From NCBI GenBank assembly GCA_049446615.1, contig JBMTQW010000001.1, forward strand, positions 1-64,000: a DNA stretch of 64,000 nucleotides, in the 5' to 3' direction. The notes under the pieces are model-generated. The model saw only the letters and a list, made by a program, of their open reading frames with translations, searched no databases and was not told the DNA's origin. This document shows, in pieces, positions 17,074 to 27,055 of the stretch; within the stretch, counting starts at the first letter, position 1; each line of letters begins with the position of its first letter. The position numbers and the translations under genes are program-made. This stretch comes from MS024-2A sp010031465 (GTDB taxonomy: Bacteria > Bacteroidota > Bacteroidia > Flavobacteriales > Flavobacteriaceae).

Positions 17074-19934
17074 TATACTGTTGCTTTTTTATACGATTTG
17101 AGTTCTAATTTTAAAAATTCTGCGGTGTAGCCTTTTCCTTGGGCAACTATTTCTTCAGGGGTACCACTACAAACCAATTCACCGCCATAGCGTCCGCCAT
17201 TGGGTCCAATATCGATTATATGATCAACTTGTTTGATTACATCCATATTGTGTTCAATAATGATGACGGTATTTCCTTTGTCAACCAATCGATTTAAAAC
17301 GTCCAATAGAACACGAATGTCTTCAAAATGAAGCCCCGTAGTTGGTTCATCTAATATATAAAGGGTTTTTCCTGTATCGATTTTAGACAATTCACTGGCC
17401 AATTTAATGCGTTGTGCTTCGCCTCCAGAAAGAGTGGTTGAAGATTGACCAAGAGTAATATAGCCTAAACCTACTTCTTGGATCATTTTTAATTTTCGGT
17501 AAATTTTTGGGACTGCTTCAAAAAAAGTACAGGCTTCATTTATTGACATTTCGAGTATATCTGAAATGGATTTTCCCTTGTACCGAATTTCGAGTGTTTC
17601 TCTGTTAAATCGTTTTCCGTTACACCCTTCACATTCCACGTAAACATCAGGTAAAAAATTCATTTCAATTACCTTCATTCCTCCGCCTTGGCAGGTTTCG
17701 CATCGCCCTCCTACCACGTTAAAGCTAAATCGCCCCGGTTTATAGCCGCGTATCTGGGCTTCAGGCGTCCGTGTAAAAAGAGTTCGGATCTCACTAAAAA
17801 CCCCACAATAAGTCGCCGGATTACTCCTGGGTGTTCGTCCAATTGGACTTTGATTGATCTCAATTACTTTATCAATATACTTTAACCCTTTGATCGATTT
17901 ATAGGGAAGGGGTTCTTGTACCCCTTTAAATATGTGATGGTTTAAAATAGGGTAGAGTGTTTCATTGATTAAGGTAGATTTGCCACTTCCGGAAACTCCA
18001 GTTACACCAATCATCACCCCCAAGGGAAAATCAACAGTAATATTTTTTAAATTATTTCCGGTACTCCCTTTGAGTTGTAACACATTTCCATTTCCCTTAC
18101 GTCGTGTTGACGGAACTCCAATTTCTATGGCTCCCGATAGGTATTGTGCAGTTACTGTAGATCCTTCATTAAGAATTTCAGCAGGATTCCCTTCTGAAAT
18201 AATTTGACCTCCATTCTTACCTGCTTTGGGCCCCATGTCAATTAAATGATCCGCATGGAGCATCATGTCTTTATCGTGTTCAACTACAATAACAGAATTT
18301 CCAATATCTCTAAGGGTTAATAAGGATTGAATCAACCGATTATTGTCACGTTGATGCAACCCAATGCTCGGTTCGTCTAAAATGTAAAGAACTCCTACCA
18401 ACTGAGAGCCAATTTGGGTAGCTAAACGAATGCGCTGTGCTTCTCCACCTGATAAGGATTTTGAAGAACGGTTTAATTGCAAATAATCCAAGCCAACATC
18501 AAGTAAAAACTGCAATCGAGTTGCAATTTCTTTAATGATTTCAACCGCGATTAAGTTCTCATTTTCCGTTAAATGTTTTGGCAATTGAATAATCCATTCG
18601 TGTAAGTCTTTTAAATCCATAGTCACGAGATCAGCAATGGTATTGTCTAAAATTTTAAAGTGTAATGCTTCTTTTTTTAATCGGGTTCCGGCACAGCTAT
18701 CGCAAGAGGTGCTATCCATAAAAGAGGATGCCCAACGGCGAATTCCACTGGTGCCTGCTTCTTCATAACTTGAGGCAATGTAATTTTCTAGTCCCTCAAA
18801 ATCTATTTTATACGTTCGTGTTAGCCCAAGTGTGGTTGACTCAATTTGAAATTTTTCGGTGCTGCCTTTTAAAATTACCTCTATTCCCTTTGCTGGAATT
18901 TTCTCAATAGGATCTTGCAGTGAAAAGGAATAACATTTGGCTATGGTTTCAATTTGTTTATACGTCCAGCTTTTTTTATTTGTACCTAGAGGCGCTAATC
19001 CACCCTGAGAAATAGACAAACGTTCGTCTGGAATAACTTTAGACAGGTTTACTTTATGTTGTATTCCTAACCCCTTACAGTCTGGACACATGCCCTTAGG
19101 TGAATTGAATGAAAATGTATTTGGTTCGGGAAGCGGGTAGGAGATGCCTGTGCTAGGACACATTAAATTTCGGCTAAAATATCGTGTAGCCTCACTTTCT
19201 AAATCTATGATTAGTAAAACCCCTTGTCCATAGTGCATTGCTGTTGCAACCGAGTCAGTTAACCGCTTTTCTGTTTCCGACTCCTTTTTTAAAGTAAAAC
19301 GATCAATCACCAATTCAATGTCATGGGTTTTATAACGGTCTACTTTCATTCCCGGGGTGATATTCAAAATTTCTCCATCAACCCTCACTTTTGTGAACCC
19401 TTGTCGTGAAAGCGTTTCAAACAACTCTCGATAATGTCCTTTTCGTGCTTGGATCAAAGGGGCTAACAAGCCAATCTTTTTTTCGTTAAAATGCGAGAGC
19501 ACCAATTGCAATATTTGCTCATCGGTATAACTAACCATTTTTTCTTGAGTCAGGTAGCTGTAAGCTGAACCTACTCTAGCAAAAAGCAATCGAAAAAAAT
19601 CGTAAAGTTCTGTTATGGTACCCACGGTTGAACGTGGACTTTTGGAAGTGGTTTTTTGTTCAATGGCTATTACAGGGGATAACCCGTCAATTTTATCAAC
19701 ATCAGGACGCTCAAGATTACCCAAAAACTGTCGGATGTAAGCAGAAAAAGTTTCCATATAACGCCGTTGACCCTCGGCATATAACGTATCAAAAGCCAAG
19801 GAAGATTTTCCACTTCCTGATAATCCTGTAATTACAACTAATTTTTCTCTAGGTATGGTAACATTGATGTTTTTTAAGTTGTGTTCCCGAGCGCCTTCAA
19901 CAACAATGTAATTTTCTCCCTTATGCATAGCCAT
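17073..19934 (-). CDS. uvrA: Excinuclease ABC subunit A
   Basis: The 953-residue protein has two ABC ATPase cassettes, each with a Walker A (GLSGSGKSSLAFDT near 37 and GVSGSGKSTLINET near 646) and an LSGGEAQRIRLA or LSGGEAQRIKLA signature. It has zinc fingers with CPDCKGLG in the first half and CETCQGGG...CEGCNGKRF in the second. It recognises DNA damage and loads UvrB in nucleotide excision repair. The size matches UvrA. ATG at 19934 or the in-frame ATG at 19928 could be the start. The promoter-like box at 19941-19948 sits so close that the second start is plausible. Confidence 0.97.
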   Translation of the reverse strand: MAMHKGENYIVVEGAREHNLKNINVTIPREKLVVITGLSGSGKSSLAFDTLYAEGQRRYMETFSAYIRQFLGNLERPDVDKIDGLSPVIAIEQKTTSKSPRSTVGTITELYDFFRLLFARVGSAYSYLTQEKMVSYTDEQILQLVLSHFNEKKIGLLAPLIQARKGHYRELFETLSRQGFTKVRVDGEILNITPGMKVDRYKTHDIELVIDRFTLKKESETEKRLTDSVATAMHYGQGVLLIIDLESEATRYFSRNLMCPSTGISYPLPEPNTFSFNSPKGMCPDCKGLGIQHKVNLSKVIPDERLSISQGGLAPLGTNKKSWTYKQIETIAKCYSFSLQDPIEKIPAKGIEVILKGSTEKFQIESTTLGLTRTYKIDFEGLENYIASSYEEAGTSGIRRWASSFMDSTSCDSCAGTRLKKEALHFKILDNTIADLVTMDLKDLHEWIIQLPKHLTENENLIAVEIIKEIATRLQFLLDVGLDYLQLNRSSKSLSGGEAQRIRLATQIGSQLVGVLYILDEPSIGLHQRDNNRLIQSLLTLRDIGNSVIVVEHDKDMMLHADHLIDMGPKAGKNGGQIISEGNPAEILNEGSTVTAQYLSGAIEIGVPSTRRKGNGNVLQLKGSTGNNLKNITVDFPLGVMIGVTGVSGSGKSTLINETLYPILNHHIFKGVQEPLPYKSIKGLKYIDKVIEINQSPIGRTPRSNPATYCGVFSEIRTLFTRTPEAQIRGYKPGRFSFNVVGGRCETCQGGGMKVIEMNFLPDVYVECEGCNGKRFNRETLEIRYKGKSISDILEMSINEACTFFEAVPKIYRKLKMIQEVGLGYITLGQSSTTLSGGEAQRIKLASELSKIDTGKTLYILDEPTTGLHFEDIRVLLDVLNRLVDKGNTVIIIEHNMDVIKQVDHIIDIGPNGGRYGGELVCSGTPEEIVAQGKGYTAEFLKLELKSYKKATV

Positions 19935-19940
19935 AGCTTA

Positions 19941-19948
19941 CAAAAGTA
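19941..19948 (-). promoter_or_regulatory. Bacteroidota -7 promoter-like box for uvrA
   Basis: Read on the minus strand this is TACTTTTG, a full match to the TAnnTTTG -7 consensus of Bacteroidota housekeeping promoters. It lies 6 bases upstream of the first possible uvrA ATG. I do not see a convincing TTG at the -33 position, so confidence is moderate. Confidence 0.4.
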
Positions 19949-19983
19949 TAATTTCTGACGCAGAGTTTGTTCTAAATTGGTAT

Positions 19984-21684
19984 TTAATACAAGGAAACGG
20001 CTTTATCGTCACCCCTCGGATCAGCTCCGGTTTGAATTGTGCCGTCTTCTGCAATATGAATAGCATCAACACGACCAATGATACGTGTATATTCCTCCTT
20101 TATATCGTACCCCTTTTCTTGCAATTTTAAAATAAACTCTTTCTCAAAACGGTTTGGCTCAAAGACAACAACATCGGGAAGCCATTGATGATGAAAACGA
20201 GGTGCAGAAACCGCCGTTTGAATATCCATCTCAAATTCATAAACATTCAAAATGGTTTGTAATACCGAGGTGATAATAGTAGACCCCCCTGGCGTTCCAA
20301 CAATCATGGATAAAGCTCCATTTTTTTCAACTATAGTGGGAGTCATCGCACTAAGCATTCGTTTTTGAGGAGCAATAGCATTCGCTTCCCCACCAATAAG
20401 GCCAAACATATTCGGAACCCCTGGTTTACTGCTAAAATCATCCATTTCATTGTTTAGAAAATAGCCTCCCGACTCTACATATACCTTAGAGCCGTAACTG
20501 CCATTTAATGTTGTTGTTACTGCAACGGCATTGCCTAAAGCATCCAGAATAGAATAATGAGTCGTTTCTTCACTTTCTTCCCAAACGACAGTTCCTGGTG
20601 CGATATCAGTAGATTTTGTAGCTTGATCAAAGCTAAAACTCTCCATTCTTTCCTTTAAGTAAGAAACATCGAGCAATTCTGCTGTAGGAATGGAAACAAA
20701 ATCAGGATCACCTAGATATAGACTTCTATCAGCATAGGATCGACGTTCAGCCTCTACCATAATTTGAACAGCTTCTTGTGCATTTTGATCGTATTGTCCA
20801 ATGTCATAGGGTTCAATCATTTTCATAATTTGACCCAAACAAATTCCTCCACTTGATGGTGGAGCCATGGTGTAAAGATCAAGGTCTTTGTATTTAAAGT
20901 GAATGGGCTCACGCCAAACCGGTTCGTATTGAATTAAATCTTGATGGGTTATGATTCCTCCCGTTTCCTGAACACGTGCTACTAGAGCATCGGCATTTTC
21001 ACCCTCGTAAAAACCCGCTTTACCAAATTTGGCTATGCGTTCTAAAGTTTCTGCAAGGGCTAAATTTTTCACCCGATCCCCCGCTTTATATTCCTGTGCA
21101 TAAAACGTTTCGGGTCCGTTAACCGCCGAAAATTTTTCAATATTACTTTCAAAACTTCGGGCTTGTTTTTCGGTTACCACATATCCATTACGTGCTAGGT
21201 CTATTGCCGGTTGAACTAATTCTTGCCAAGGGAGGGTTCCAAATTTTTGATGAATCGCGAATAGTCCTGCTACCGTTCCAGGAACACCCACAGCAAGTCC
21301 ACCAAGAGTACTTTTATCAGGGATTACATTTCCTTTTTCATCAAGATACATGGTAGCCGATGCACCTAATGGGGCCTTTTCGCGATAATCCAAACTTCCT
21401 ACTTCACCTTGTGCTGTTCGATAGACAAAAAATCCACCTCCCGATATATTTCCGGCATTGGGATAACAAACGGTAAGCGCTAAATCAGTGGCGATCATGG
21501 CATCAAAAGCGGTTCCGCCTTTTGCTAAAATTGCAACTCCTATAGCTGAAGCCTCTTCTCTTGCACTTACAACAGTAGCTTTTATCGGCTTTGGAGGCGC
21601 ACAAGAGTGAAAGAAAATAAAAAGGATGAACGTTCCTAGAAGTGAGGAATACTTAGCTTGGGGAAAAGAAAAAAAAGCATGCAT
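19984..21684 (-). CDS. ggt: Gamma-glutamyltransferase (Ntn hydrolase), lipoprotein signal
   Basis: The 566-residue protein has a lipobox-like FIFFHSC end to the signal (Cys28), then the large-subunit core (GGTAFDAMIATDLAL, NAGNISGGGFFVY with R-containing DYREKAP). The self-processing site is TTHYS with catalytic Thr374, and the oxyanion region contains PGGSTIITSV. The enzyme cleaves itself into two subunits and hydrolyses or transfers the gamma-glutamyl group of glutathione and similar peptides in the periplasm. Length fits GGT (about 560-580). It is closely followed upstream by the ACP phosphodiesterase gene (2 bases). Confidence 0.93.
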   Translation of the reverse strand: MHAFFSFPQAKYSSLLGTFILFIFFHSCAPPKPIKATVVSAREEASAIGVAILAKGGTAFDAMIATDLALTVCYPNAGNISGGGFFVYRTAQGEVGSLDYREKAPLGASATMYLDEKGNVIPDKSTLGGLAVGVPGTVAGLFAIHQKFGTLPWQELVQPAIDLARNGYVVTEKQARSFESNIEKFSAVNGPETFYAQEYKAGDRVKNLALAETLERIAKFGKAGFYEGENADALVARVQETGGIITHQDLIQYEPVWREPIHFKYKDLDLYTMAPPSSGGICLGQIMKMIEPYDIGQYDQNAQEAVQIMVEAERRSYADRSLYLGDPDFVSIPTAELLDVSYLKERMESFSFDQATKSTDIAPGTVVWEESEETTHYSILDALGNAVAVTTTLNGSYGSKVYVESGGYFLNNEMDDFSSKPGVPNMFGLIGGEANAIAPQKRMLSAMTPTIVEKNGALSMIVGTPGGSTIITSVLQTILNVYEFEMDIQTAVSAPRFHHQWLPDVVVFEPNRFEKEFILKLQEKGYDIKEEYTRIIGRVDAIHIAEDGTIQTGADPRGDDKAVSLY

Positions 21685-21686
21685 AT

Positions 21687-22277
21687 TTATGACTTTAAGT
21701 TTTTATGTTGTGAAGTTGAAAAGGAAATAACATCTTCCATAAAGGAAAAAAAATGTTCGCCAAAATAATTATAATTTTCTTCTAAAGAAACTACAGAAGA
21801 AAACAATTTGGAGGGATTGGTGGTTCGGCGATCCATTTGGATTAATATTTCTTGTAATCCTGTTATGGTTTGATAATAGGAAAACCAGTCATACCGGATT
21901 AAGGCAGAGACAAAGTCTAACGAACGGGAAGGAAAATCTACTGACTTTTCTTTTAATATTGAATAAAACGAAACCGAAAATTCAGCTAAAGGGATAGGGT
22001 GGTAACGCTTCCAATGAAGGGCTAAGAAATGATCAAAATACATGTCTATAATTACCCCGCTGTAGTGTCGGTATTGAGGGAAAAGAAATTTTCTACATTC
22101 ACGAACTCTGGGATGTGTATCAGTAAATATATCAATCTTCCGATGGAGATGAATCCCCCTTTGAATTGGCTTTGGATATCCTTGAATTTCCTTTCCTTTT
22201 ACGCGATCTGCAATAAGATTTCCAATGGCCAAATCCATATCTTCTCCTGATAAATATACATGGGCCAAAAAGTTCAT
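21687..22277 (-). CDS. Acyl carrier protein phosphodiesterase (AcpH-like)
   Basis: The 196-residue protein starts with MNFLAHVYLSGEDMDLAIGNLIAD and has GIHLHRKIDIFTDTHP and YSGVIIDMYFDHFLA, matching the AcpH/YajB family of HD-like hydrolases. AcpH removes 4'-phosphopantetheine from holo-ACP. The H and D residues in HLHRKID...FTD and DMYFDHFLA are the likely metal ligands. It begins just after a 52-base divergent spacer from the porin gene and stops 2 bases before ggt. Confidence 0.88.
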   Translation of the reverse strand: MNFLAHVYLSGEDMDLAIGNLIADRVKGKEIQGYPKPIQRGIHLHRKIDIFTDTHPRVRECRKFLFPQYRHYSGVIIDMYFDHFLALHWKRYHPIPLAEFSVSFYSILKEKSVDFPSRSLDFVSALIRYDWFSYYQTITGLQEILIQMDRRTTNPSKLFSSVVSLEENYNYFGEHFFSFMEDVISFSTSQHKNLKS

Positions 22278-22329
22278 ATATTAAAAATATGATTAATTAT
22301 CAATAAACATTAAACCTTAAATTTTTTAA

Positions 22330-23556
22330 ATGTCTAAGTTTACATTCAATTTTTCTAAGTTGATTTTTAAAATTATTAAATTATATAGTCCATTTACTAA
22401 AGCTCAATACTCAAATAGAATAAATTCATTATCTATTATTTTCTTGGTATTTGTTTTTCAGTTTTTAAATGCTCAAAAACTATCTAAGGTAATCTCAATT
22501 AAAGGGAGTTATACATTTGATCTGGCAAATAATTTTTCTGGAGGTATAGAAAAGGGAAGTGCTTTCATTGGTAACATTGATTTAGCTTTTAATATAGACT
22601 CAGAATCACTTGATTTATGGAAGGGAGGACATTTTTTTGTATATCTACTCAATAATCATGGTAATTCACTATCTAATTTGATAGGAGATTTTCAAATAGC
22701 TAATAACATTGAAGCAGAATCCCATACACGGCTCTATGAAGTTTGGTATAAACAACGTTTTAAATCCTGGTCCTTACTAATTGGACAGCATGATTTGAAT
22801 AGTGTTTTTGCTATTCCAGAAACCGGACAAAATTTTATTAATAGTTCTTTCGGTATACAACCTGATCTTTCTTCTAACTTTCCTGCTTCTATATTCCCAC
22901 TAGCTACACTTGGAATTGTTGTCAACTGGAGCTTAAATGATCAAATTCTCATTTCACATGCTATCTATGATGGAGACCCTGGTAGTGAGAGTGATAATCC
23001 AAATTCACTAAACTGGAGATTTAATAAAGAAGAAGGAGCTTTATTAATAAATGAAATTCAATTTCAAATTAAAAAAGAAAATATACTCAAATCTGTCTAC
23101 AAATTTGGAATTTGGAACCATTTACAAAAACAAATTTTGGATGAAGTTTTATTTTCTTCAAGAAATGGCGTCTATTTTATAAGCGACCATAAGCTTATTC
23201 AAAATACAAGCAATGGAATTTTTATAAGCGCTTTTTCGCAAATTGGTCTTTCCCTGAGTTTCCAAAATCCAGTTGCTTCATTTGTCGGTGGTGGATTTTG
23301 GTTTAAAGGTTTTAGCTCTAAAAGAGCTGAAGATGGTTTTGGGATTGCGGTTGCTAATGCAAATTTTTCAAAATATTACAGGTCTCAATTTGAAGGGATA
23401 TTAAAAAGAGAAACTGTAATAGAGCTTACCTACCAATGGATTGCAAATAGAAAGTTAATTTTTCAGCCAAATATTCAATACATTTTAAATCCATCAAGTA
23501 CAAGTGGACTTTCTAATGCTCTTATGGGGCTTATCCGTTTTAATTATGCCTGGTAA
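22330..23556 (+). CDS. OprB-like carbohydrate-selective porin
   Basis: The 408-residue protein has a long N-terminus (about 49 residues) ending in a hydrophobic signal SIIFLVFVFQFLNAQ. OprB-family features follow: SYTFDLANNFSGG, LYEVWYKQRF...LIGQHDLNSVFA, and FGIQPDLSSNFPASIFPLATLGI. It ends in FNYAW, an aromatic C-terminus typical of outer-membrane barrels. It probably lets sugars cross the outer membrane. The coding sequence is visibly richer in A and T than glmM and ggt beside it, with many TTT/AAA/ATT codons, which suggests recent acquisition or different constraint. It lies 30 bases before glmM. Confidence 0.75.
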   Translation: MSKFTFNFSKLIFKIIKLYSPFTKAQYSNRINSLSIIFLVFVFQFLNAQKLSKVISIKGSYTFDLANNFSGGIEKGSAFIGNIDLAFNIDSESLDLWKGGHFFVYLLNNHGNSLSNLIGDFQIANNIEAESHTRLYEVWYKQRFKSWSLLIGQHDLNSVFAIPETGQNFINSSFGIQPDLSSNFPASIFPLATLGIVVNWSLNDQILISHAIYDGDPGSESDNPNSLNWRFNKEEGALLINEIQFQIKKENILKSVYKFGIWNHLQKQILDEVLFSSRNGVYFISDHKLIQNTSNGIFISAFSQIGLSLSFQNPVASFVGGGFWFKGFSSKRAEDGFGIAVANANFSKYYRSQFEGILKRETVIELTYQWIANRKLIFQPNIQYILNPSSTSGLSNALMGLIRFNYAW

Positions 23557-23586
23557 GTTTATTTTAAACGTTTATCTTTATAAGAA

Positions 23587-24972
23587 ATGACTTTAGTAAA
23601 ATCTATATCCGGGATTCGAGGGACTATAGGGGGGTCTGTTTCTACAAATTTAACGCCTTTAGATATTGTTCGATTTACCTCCGCATTTGCTCAAATGATC
23701 AAAGAACACTGTTCTGAACAGGTTACGATTGTTACGGGAAGGGATGCAAGAATATCTGGAGAAATGGTACATGAATTAGTGAATCAAACATTAGTAGGTA
23801 TGGGTGTTAATGTTATTGATTTAGGCCTATCGACAACACCCACAGTTGCCGTAATGGTACCCCATTACAAAGCACAGGCTGGAATAATTCTTACAGCAAG
23901 CCATAATCCTAAAGAGTGGAATGCTTTAAAACTACTCAACGCATTGGGTGAATTTATTGATGCAGCGGCAGGTGCTCAAGTTTTAGATTTAGCTGAGAAG
24001 GAGGCTTTTGTTTATGCTTCTGTTACCGAATTGGGTAAATTGAAAAAAGTGAATTCGGCAATAGAGTATCATATTAAGGCAACCCTAGATTTAAAATGGG
24101 TACAAACAACAGGTATTCTAAAAAATAAATTTAAAGTGGTTGTAGATGCGGTCAATTCTACAGGTGGGATTGCCATTCCAAAACTTTTAGACCAATTGGG
24201 AATTGAAAGTATTCAAATCCATTGCACACCTGATGGAAATTTTCCGCACAACCCAGAGCCCTTAAAAGAACATTTAACAGATTTGTGCCAAGCAGTAGTA
24301 CAGCATCAGGCAGACTTCGGTATTGCGGTTGACCCCGATGTGGATCGATTGGTTTTTGTGGATGAAAAAGGGGTGTTGTTTGGTGAGGAATATACCCTTG
24401 TTGCTTGTGCCGATTATATTTTGAGCAAAACCCCAGGCAATACCGTTTCAAACCTATCCTCAACACGTGCTTTGGCTGATGTAACCCAGCAACACGGAGG
24501 TCATTATACAGCAAGTGCAGTGGGTGAAGTAAATGTAGTAACTCAAATGAAAGCCAAGCAAGCTGTAATTGGTGGAGAAGGTAATGGTGGGGTCATTTAT
24601 CCCGACTTACACTACGGCCGTGATGCTTTGGTTGGTGTGGCTTTATTTCTCTCCTTACTGGTTGAAAAACAATGCACCGTTTCTGCGCTCCGTTCACAAT
24701 ATCCAAGTTATTTTATGAGTAAAAATAAAATCACTCTGACGGAAGGATTGGATGTTGACGGCATTTTAAAAACCCTCGAAAAAAAGTACTCAAAAGAACA
24801 AATTACCACTGTGGATGGGCTGAAAATTGATTTTGAAACCCAGTGGGTGCATTTGCGAAAATCAAATACAGAACCCATAATTCGCATATATACCGAAGCA
24901 CAATCTCAAAAAGAAGCAGAAGACTTAGCATCGCGCTTTGTCAGTGAAATTGAAAAACTTATTGTTTCCTAG
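23587..24972 (+). CDS. glmM: Phosphoglucosamine mutase
   Basis: The 461-residue protein has the phosphoserine loop TASHNP (catalytic Ser105), the metal loop DPDVDRLVF near residue 250, the sugar-binding GEGNGGVIYP near 325 and the phosphate-binding SNTEPIIRIYTEA near 428. The N-terminal SISGIRGTIGG is characteristic of the Bacteroidota branch annotated as GlmM. It converts glucosamine-6-P to glucosamine-1-P for UDP-GlcNAc synthesis. A broader phosphohexomutase specificity cannot be excluded. Its 3' end overlaps the convergent acyltransferase gene by 14 bases. Confidence 0.88.
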   Translation: MTLVKSISGIRGTIGGSVSTNLTPLDIVRFTSAFAQMIKEHCSEQVTIVTGRDARISGEMVHELVNQTLVGMGVNVIDLGLSTTPTVAVMVPHYKAQAGIILTASHNPKEWNALKLLNALGEFIDAAAGAQVLDLAEKEAFVYASVTELGKLKKVNSAIEYHIKATLDLKWVQTTGILKNKFKVVVDAVNSTGGIAIPKLLDQLGIESIQIHCTPDGNFPHNPEPLKEHLTDLCQAVVQHQADFGIAVDPDVDRLVFVDEKGVLFGEEYTLVACADYILSKTPGNTVSNLSSTRALADVTQQHGGHYTASAVGEVNVVTQMKAKQAVIGGEGNGGVIYPDLHYGRDALVGVALFLSLLVEKQCTVSALRSQYPSYFMSKNKITLTEGLDVDGILKTLEKKYSKEQITTVDGLKIDFETQWVHLRKSNTEPIIRIYTEAQSQKEAEDLASRFVSEIEKLIVS

Positions 24973-25834
24973 CGTGTTTAAACCGCTTATGGGTCCACAA
25001 ATACTGAGAAGGGTCTTCTTTAATTTGTTCTTCTAACCAAGCTGTAAAAGTATCGGTTATAAAATGCTCTGGTGTAGATGCCGATAGGTCTGAAATGACT
25101 TTAAACTCAACTTCATAAAACCCGCGCTTTACTCGGTTAATTTTACCAAAAACTACAGGTATATTGAGTGATCGAGCCAAGCGTTCAGCTCCGGTATAAA
25201 CGGGAACTTCAACACCCATAAAAGAACGCCAATAGGTAAGGGGTTTTGGTCTAGGCGATTGATCGCTAGCAAAACCGTATACTCCTCGTTCGTTCTTTTG
25301 CTCTTTTTCAGTAATTATAGACGCAGCCGTTTGAACAGGTATCATATAGGCATCGTGCTTACTGCGTATTCTCTTTATTAATCGATCAAAATAGGGATTT
25401 CCAATGGGTTTGTAAATACCGTATCCTTTGTGATTCATATGATATCCTAAAGACATCATCCATTCCCAACTGGCATAATGACCACACATAATAAAGGCGG
25501 ATCGATTTTGCTTTTCAAATTGAGTTAGTGTTTCAATGTTTTTGATTTGAAACCGCTTCATCATTTCCTTTTTTGACATCCCCATAGATTTTATGATTTC
25601 TAAGAACAAATCACAAAAGTGACGTTGAACGCCTCGCGCAATAATTTTCCTTTCCTTTTCTGAAAGTTGAGGGAAGGCCAATTTAATATTGCTGGTAATT
25701 ACTTTGTTGCGGTACCCCAGCACATTAAAAACCAAAAACCGAATACAATCAGATAATGAATAAAACAGGGGAAAGGGCAATCGAGAGACTACAAATAAAA
25801 AAGGATATGTAAAAAAGTAGATTACGGCGTTCAT
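24959..25834 (-). CDS. LpxL/HtrB-type lysophospholipid or lipid A acyltransferase
   Basis: The 291-residue protein has an N-terminal hydrophobic anchor (about 2-20) and the catalytic HX4E motif in CGHYASWEWM (H119, E124), followed by GFASDQSPRPK. These are marks of the LpxL/LpxM acyltransferase family that adds secondary acyl chains to lipid A at the inner membrane. Conserved TSNIKLAFPQLSEKER near residue 47 supports this. The stop overlaps glmM, which is convergent. Confidence 0.9.
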   Translation of the reverse strand: MNAVIYFFTYPFLFVVSRLPFPLFYSLSDCIRFLVFNVLGYRNKVITSNIKLAFPQLSEKERKIIARGVQRHFCDLFLEIIKSMGMSKKEMMKRFQIKNIETLTQFEKQNRSAFIMCGHYASWEWMMSLGYHMNHKGYGIYKPIGNPYFDRLIKRIRSKHDAYMIPVQTAASIITEKEQKNERGVYGFASDQSPRPKPLTYWRSFMGVEVPVYTGAERLARSLNIPVVFGKINRVKRGFYEVEFKVISDLSASTPEHFITDTFTAWLEEQIKEDPSQYLWTHKRFKHARKQ

Positions 25835-25983
25835 ATGAACATTTATCTCCGCAAAGGTATCTTTTTCTCTAGTTGTAGGGTGTTGAAAACTTTCCTTTTT
25901 TTCTTTTGATTGGCACTAGTAGGAATCCTAAAAATGAGTTTAATTTGTTACATATATAACAATTTATATAATTTTTGTTAAAA

Positions 25984-27045
25984 ATGAAAAATATTTTAGT
26001 TCTTGGAATGGGAAAAGTAGGCAGCCTAGTGGGGGTGTTATTGAGCAAAAATTTTACCGTTCGTGCAATAGACAATCAACTGCCTCATTATGATTATAAA
26101 TTGCCTTTTACGTGCATTCAAGGCGATGTAACAGATATTGACTTTATCAAAAAAGAAATGAAGGAACAGGATGCAGTGGTCTCTTGTTTACCTTATTTCT
26201 TAAATAAGCCCATCGCCCAAATTGCCTTTGATTTAGGCATTCATTATTTTGATTTAACAGAAGATGTGCCTACAACAAAATTTATACAAACACTAAGTGA
26301 AAAAGCCACCAGTGTTTTTGCTCCTCAGTGTGGATTAGCACCGGGCTTAATAGGAATCATAGGGAAACACCTTACACTATCGTTTGATGATTTAAGGGAT
26401 ATTGAATTGAGGGTAGGGGCCTTGCCACGATACCCCAACGGACAAATGGCGTATTCCTTTACGTGGTCACCACATGGGGTTATAAATGAATATTTAAATG
26501 ATGCTGAAGCGATACATAACGGTCAAAAAAAATGGGTTCCTTCACTTGAAGGTTTTGAATACATAAACATTGAAGGGCAGGAATTTGAAGCATTTACCAC
26601 CTCTGGAGGCTTGGGAACGTTATGCGATACATTTGAAGGAAAAGTAGATACTTTAAACTATAAAACGATTCGGTATCCAGGGCACGGTAAACTTATGCGT
26701 TTTTTGATGTACGAACTTATTCTAAAAGACGACAAAGAACTTTTGGAGCGCATTTTGAGCAATGCAAAACCCCCAGTTGAAGAAGATGTTGTTTATGTCT
26801 ATGCTGTGGTAGAAGGTTGGCACAATAAAACCCTATCGCGTAAAGAATATTATAAAGCCTTTTATCCTTTAGAAATTGAAGGTAAAAAATGGCGGGCCAT
26901 TTCTTGGACTACAGCAGCTTCCTTGGTGGCCGTTGTTGAAATGGTTTCGGCAGGCGCGCTTATTCAAAAAGGTTTTTTAAAACAAGAAGAGATTCCCTTT
27001 GAAAAATTCTTAAAAACTCCCACAGGAGCCTTATTTTTACACTAA
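25984..27045 (+). CDS. Saccharopine dehydrogenase-family protein, likely lysine 6-dehydrogenase
   Basis: The 353-residue protein has an NAD(P)-binding Rossmann start ILVLGMGKVGSLVG and the PQCGLAPG motif typical of the lysine 6-dehydrogenase / saccharopine dehydrogenase family. There is also a C-terminal domain with ISWTTAASLVAVVEMVSAGAL. Characterised relatives oxidise the epsilon-amino group of lysine to aminoadipate semialdehyde, or act on saccharopine. ATG at 25984 is the start; an upstream TTG three codons earlier is less likely. It is followed 10 bases later by the HglS-like gene and then ALDH7, which together argue for lysine breakdown. The exact substrate (lysine or saccharopine) is unproven. 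Confidence 0.82.
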   Translation: MKNILVLGMGKVGSLVGVLLSKNFTVRAIDNQLPHYDYKLPFTCIQGDVTDIDFIKKEMKEQDAVVSCLPYFLNKPIAQIAFDLGIHYFDLTEDVPTTKFIQTLSEKATSVFAPQCGLAPGLIGIIGKHLTLSFDDLRDIELRVGALPRYPNGQMAYSFTWSPHGVINEYLNDAEAIHNGQKKWVPSLEGFEYINIEGQEFEAFTTSGGLGTLCDTFEGKVDTLNYKTIRYPGHGKLMRFLMYELILKDDKELLERILSNAKPPVEEDVVYVYAVVEGWHNKTLSRKEYYKAFYPLEIEGKKWRAISWTTAASLVAVVEMVSAGALIQKGFLKQEEIPFEKFLKTPTGALFLH

Positions 27046-27055
27046 ATAGTTTACC

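Noticed and set aside
24158..24514. Minus-strand open frame of 118 codons inside glmM
   Set aside because: It lies wholly within a well-supported gene in another frame and shows no recognisable motif.
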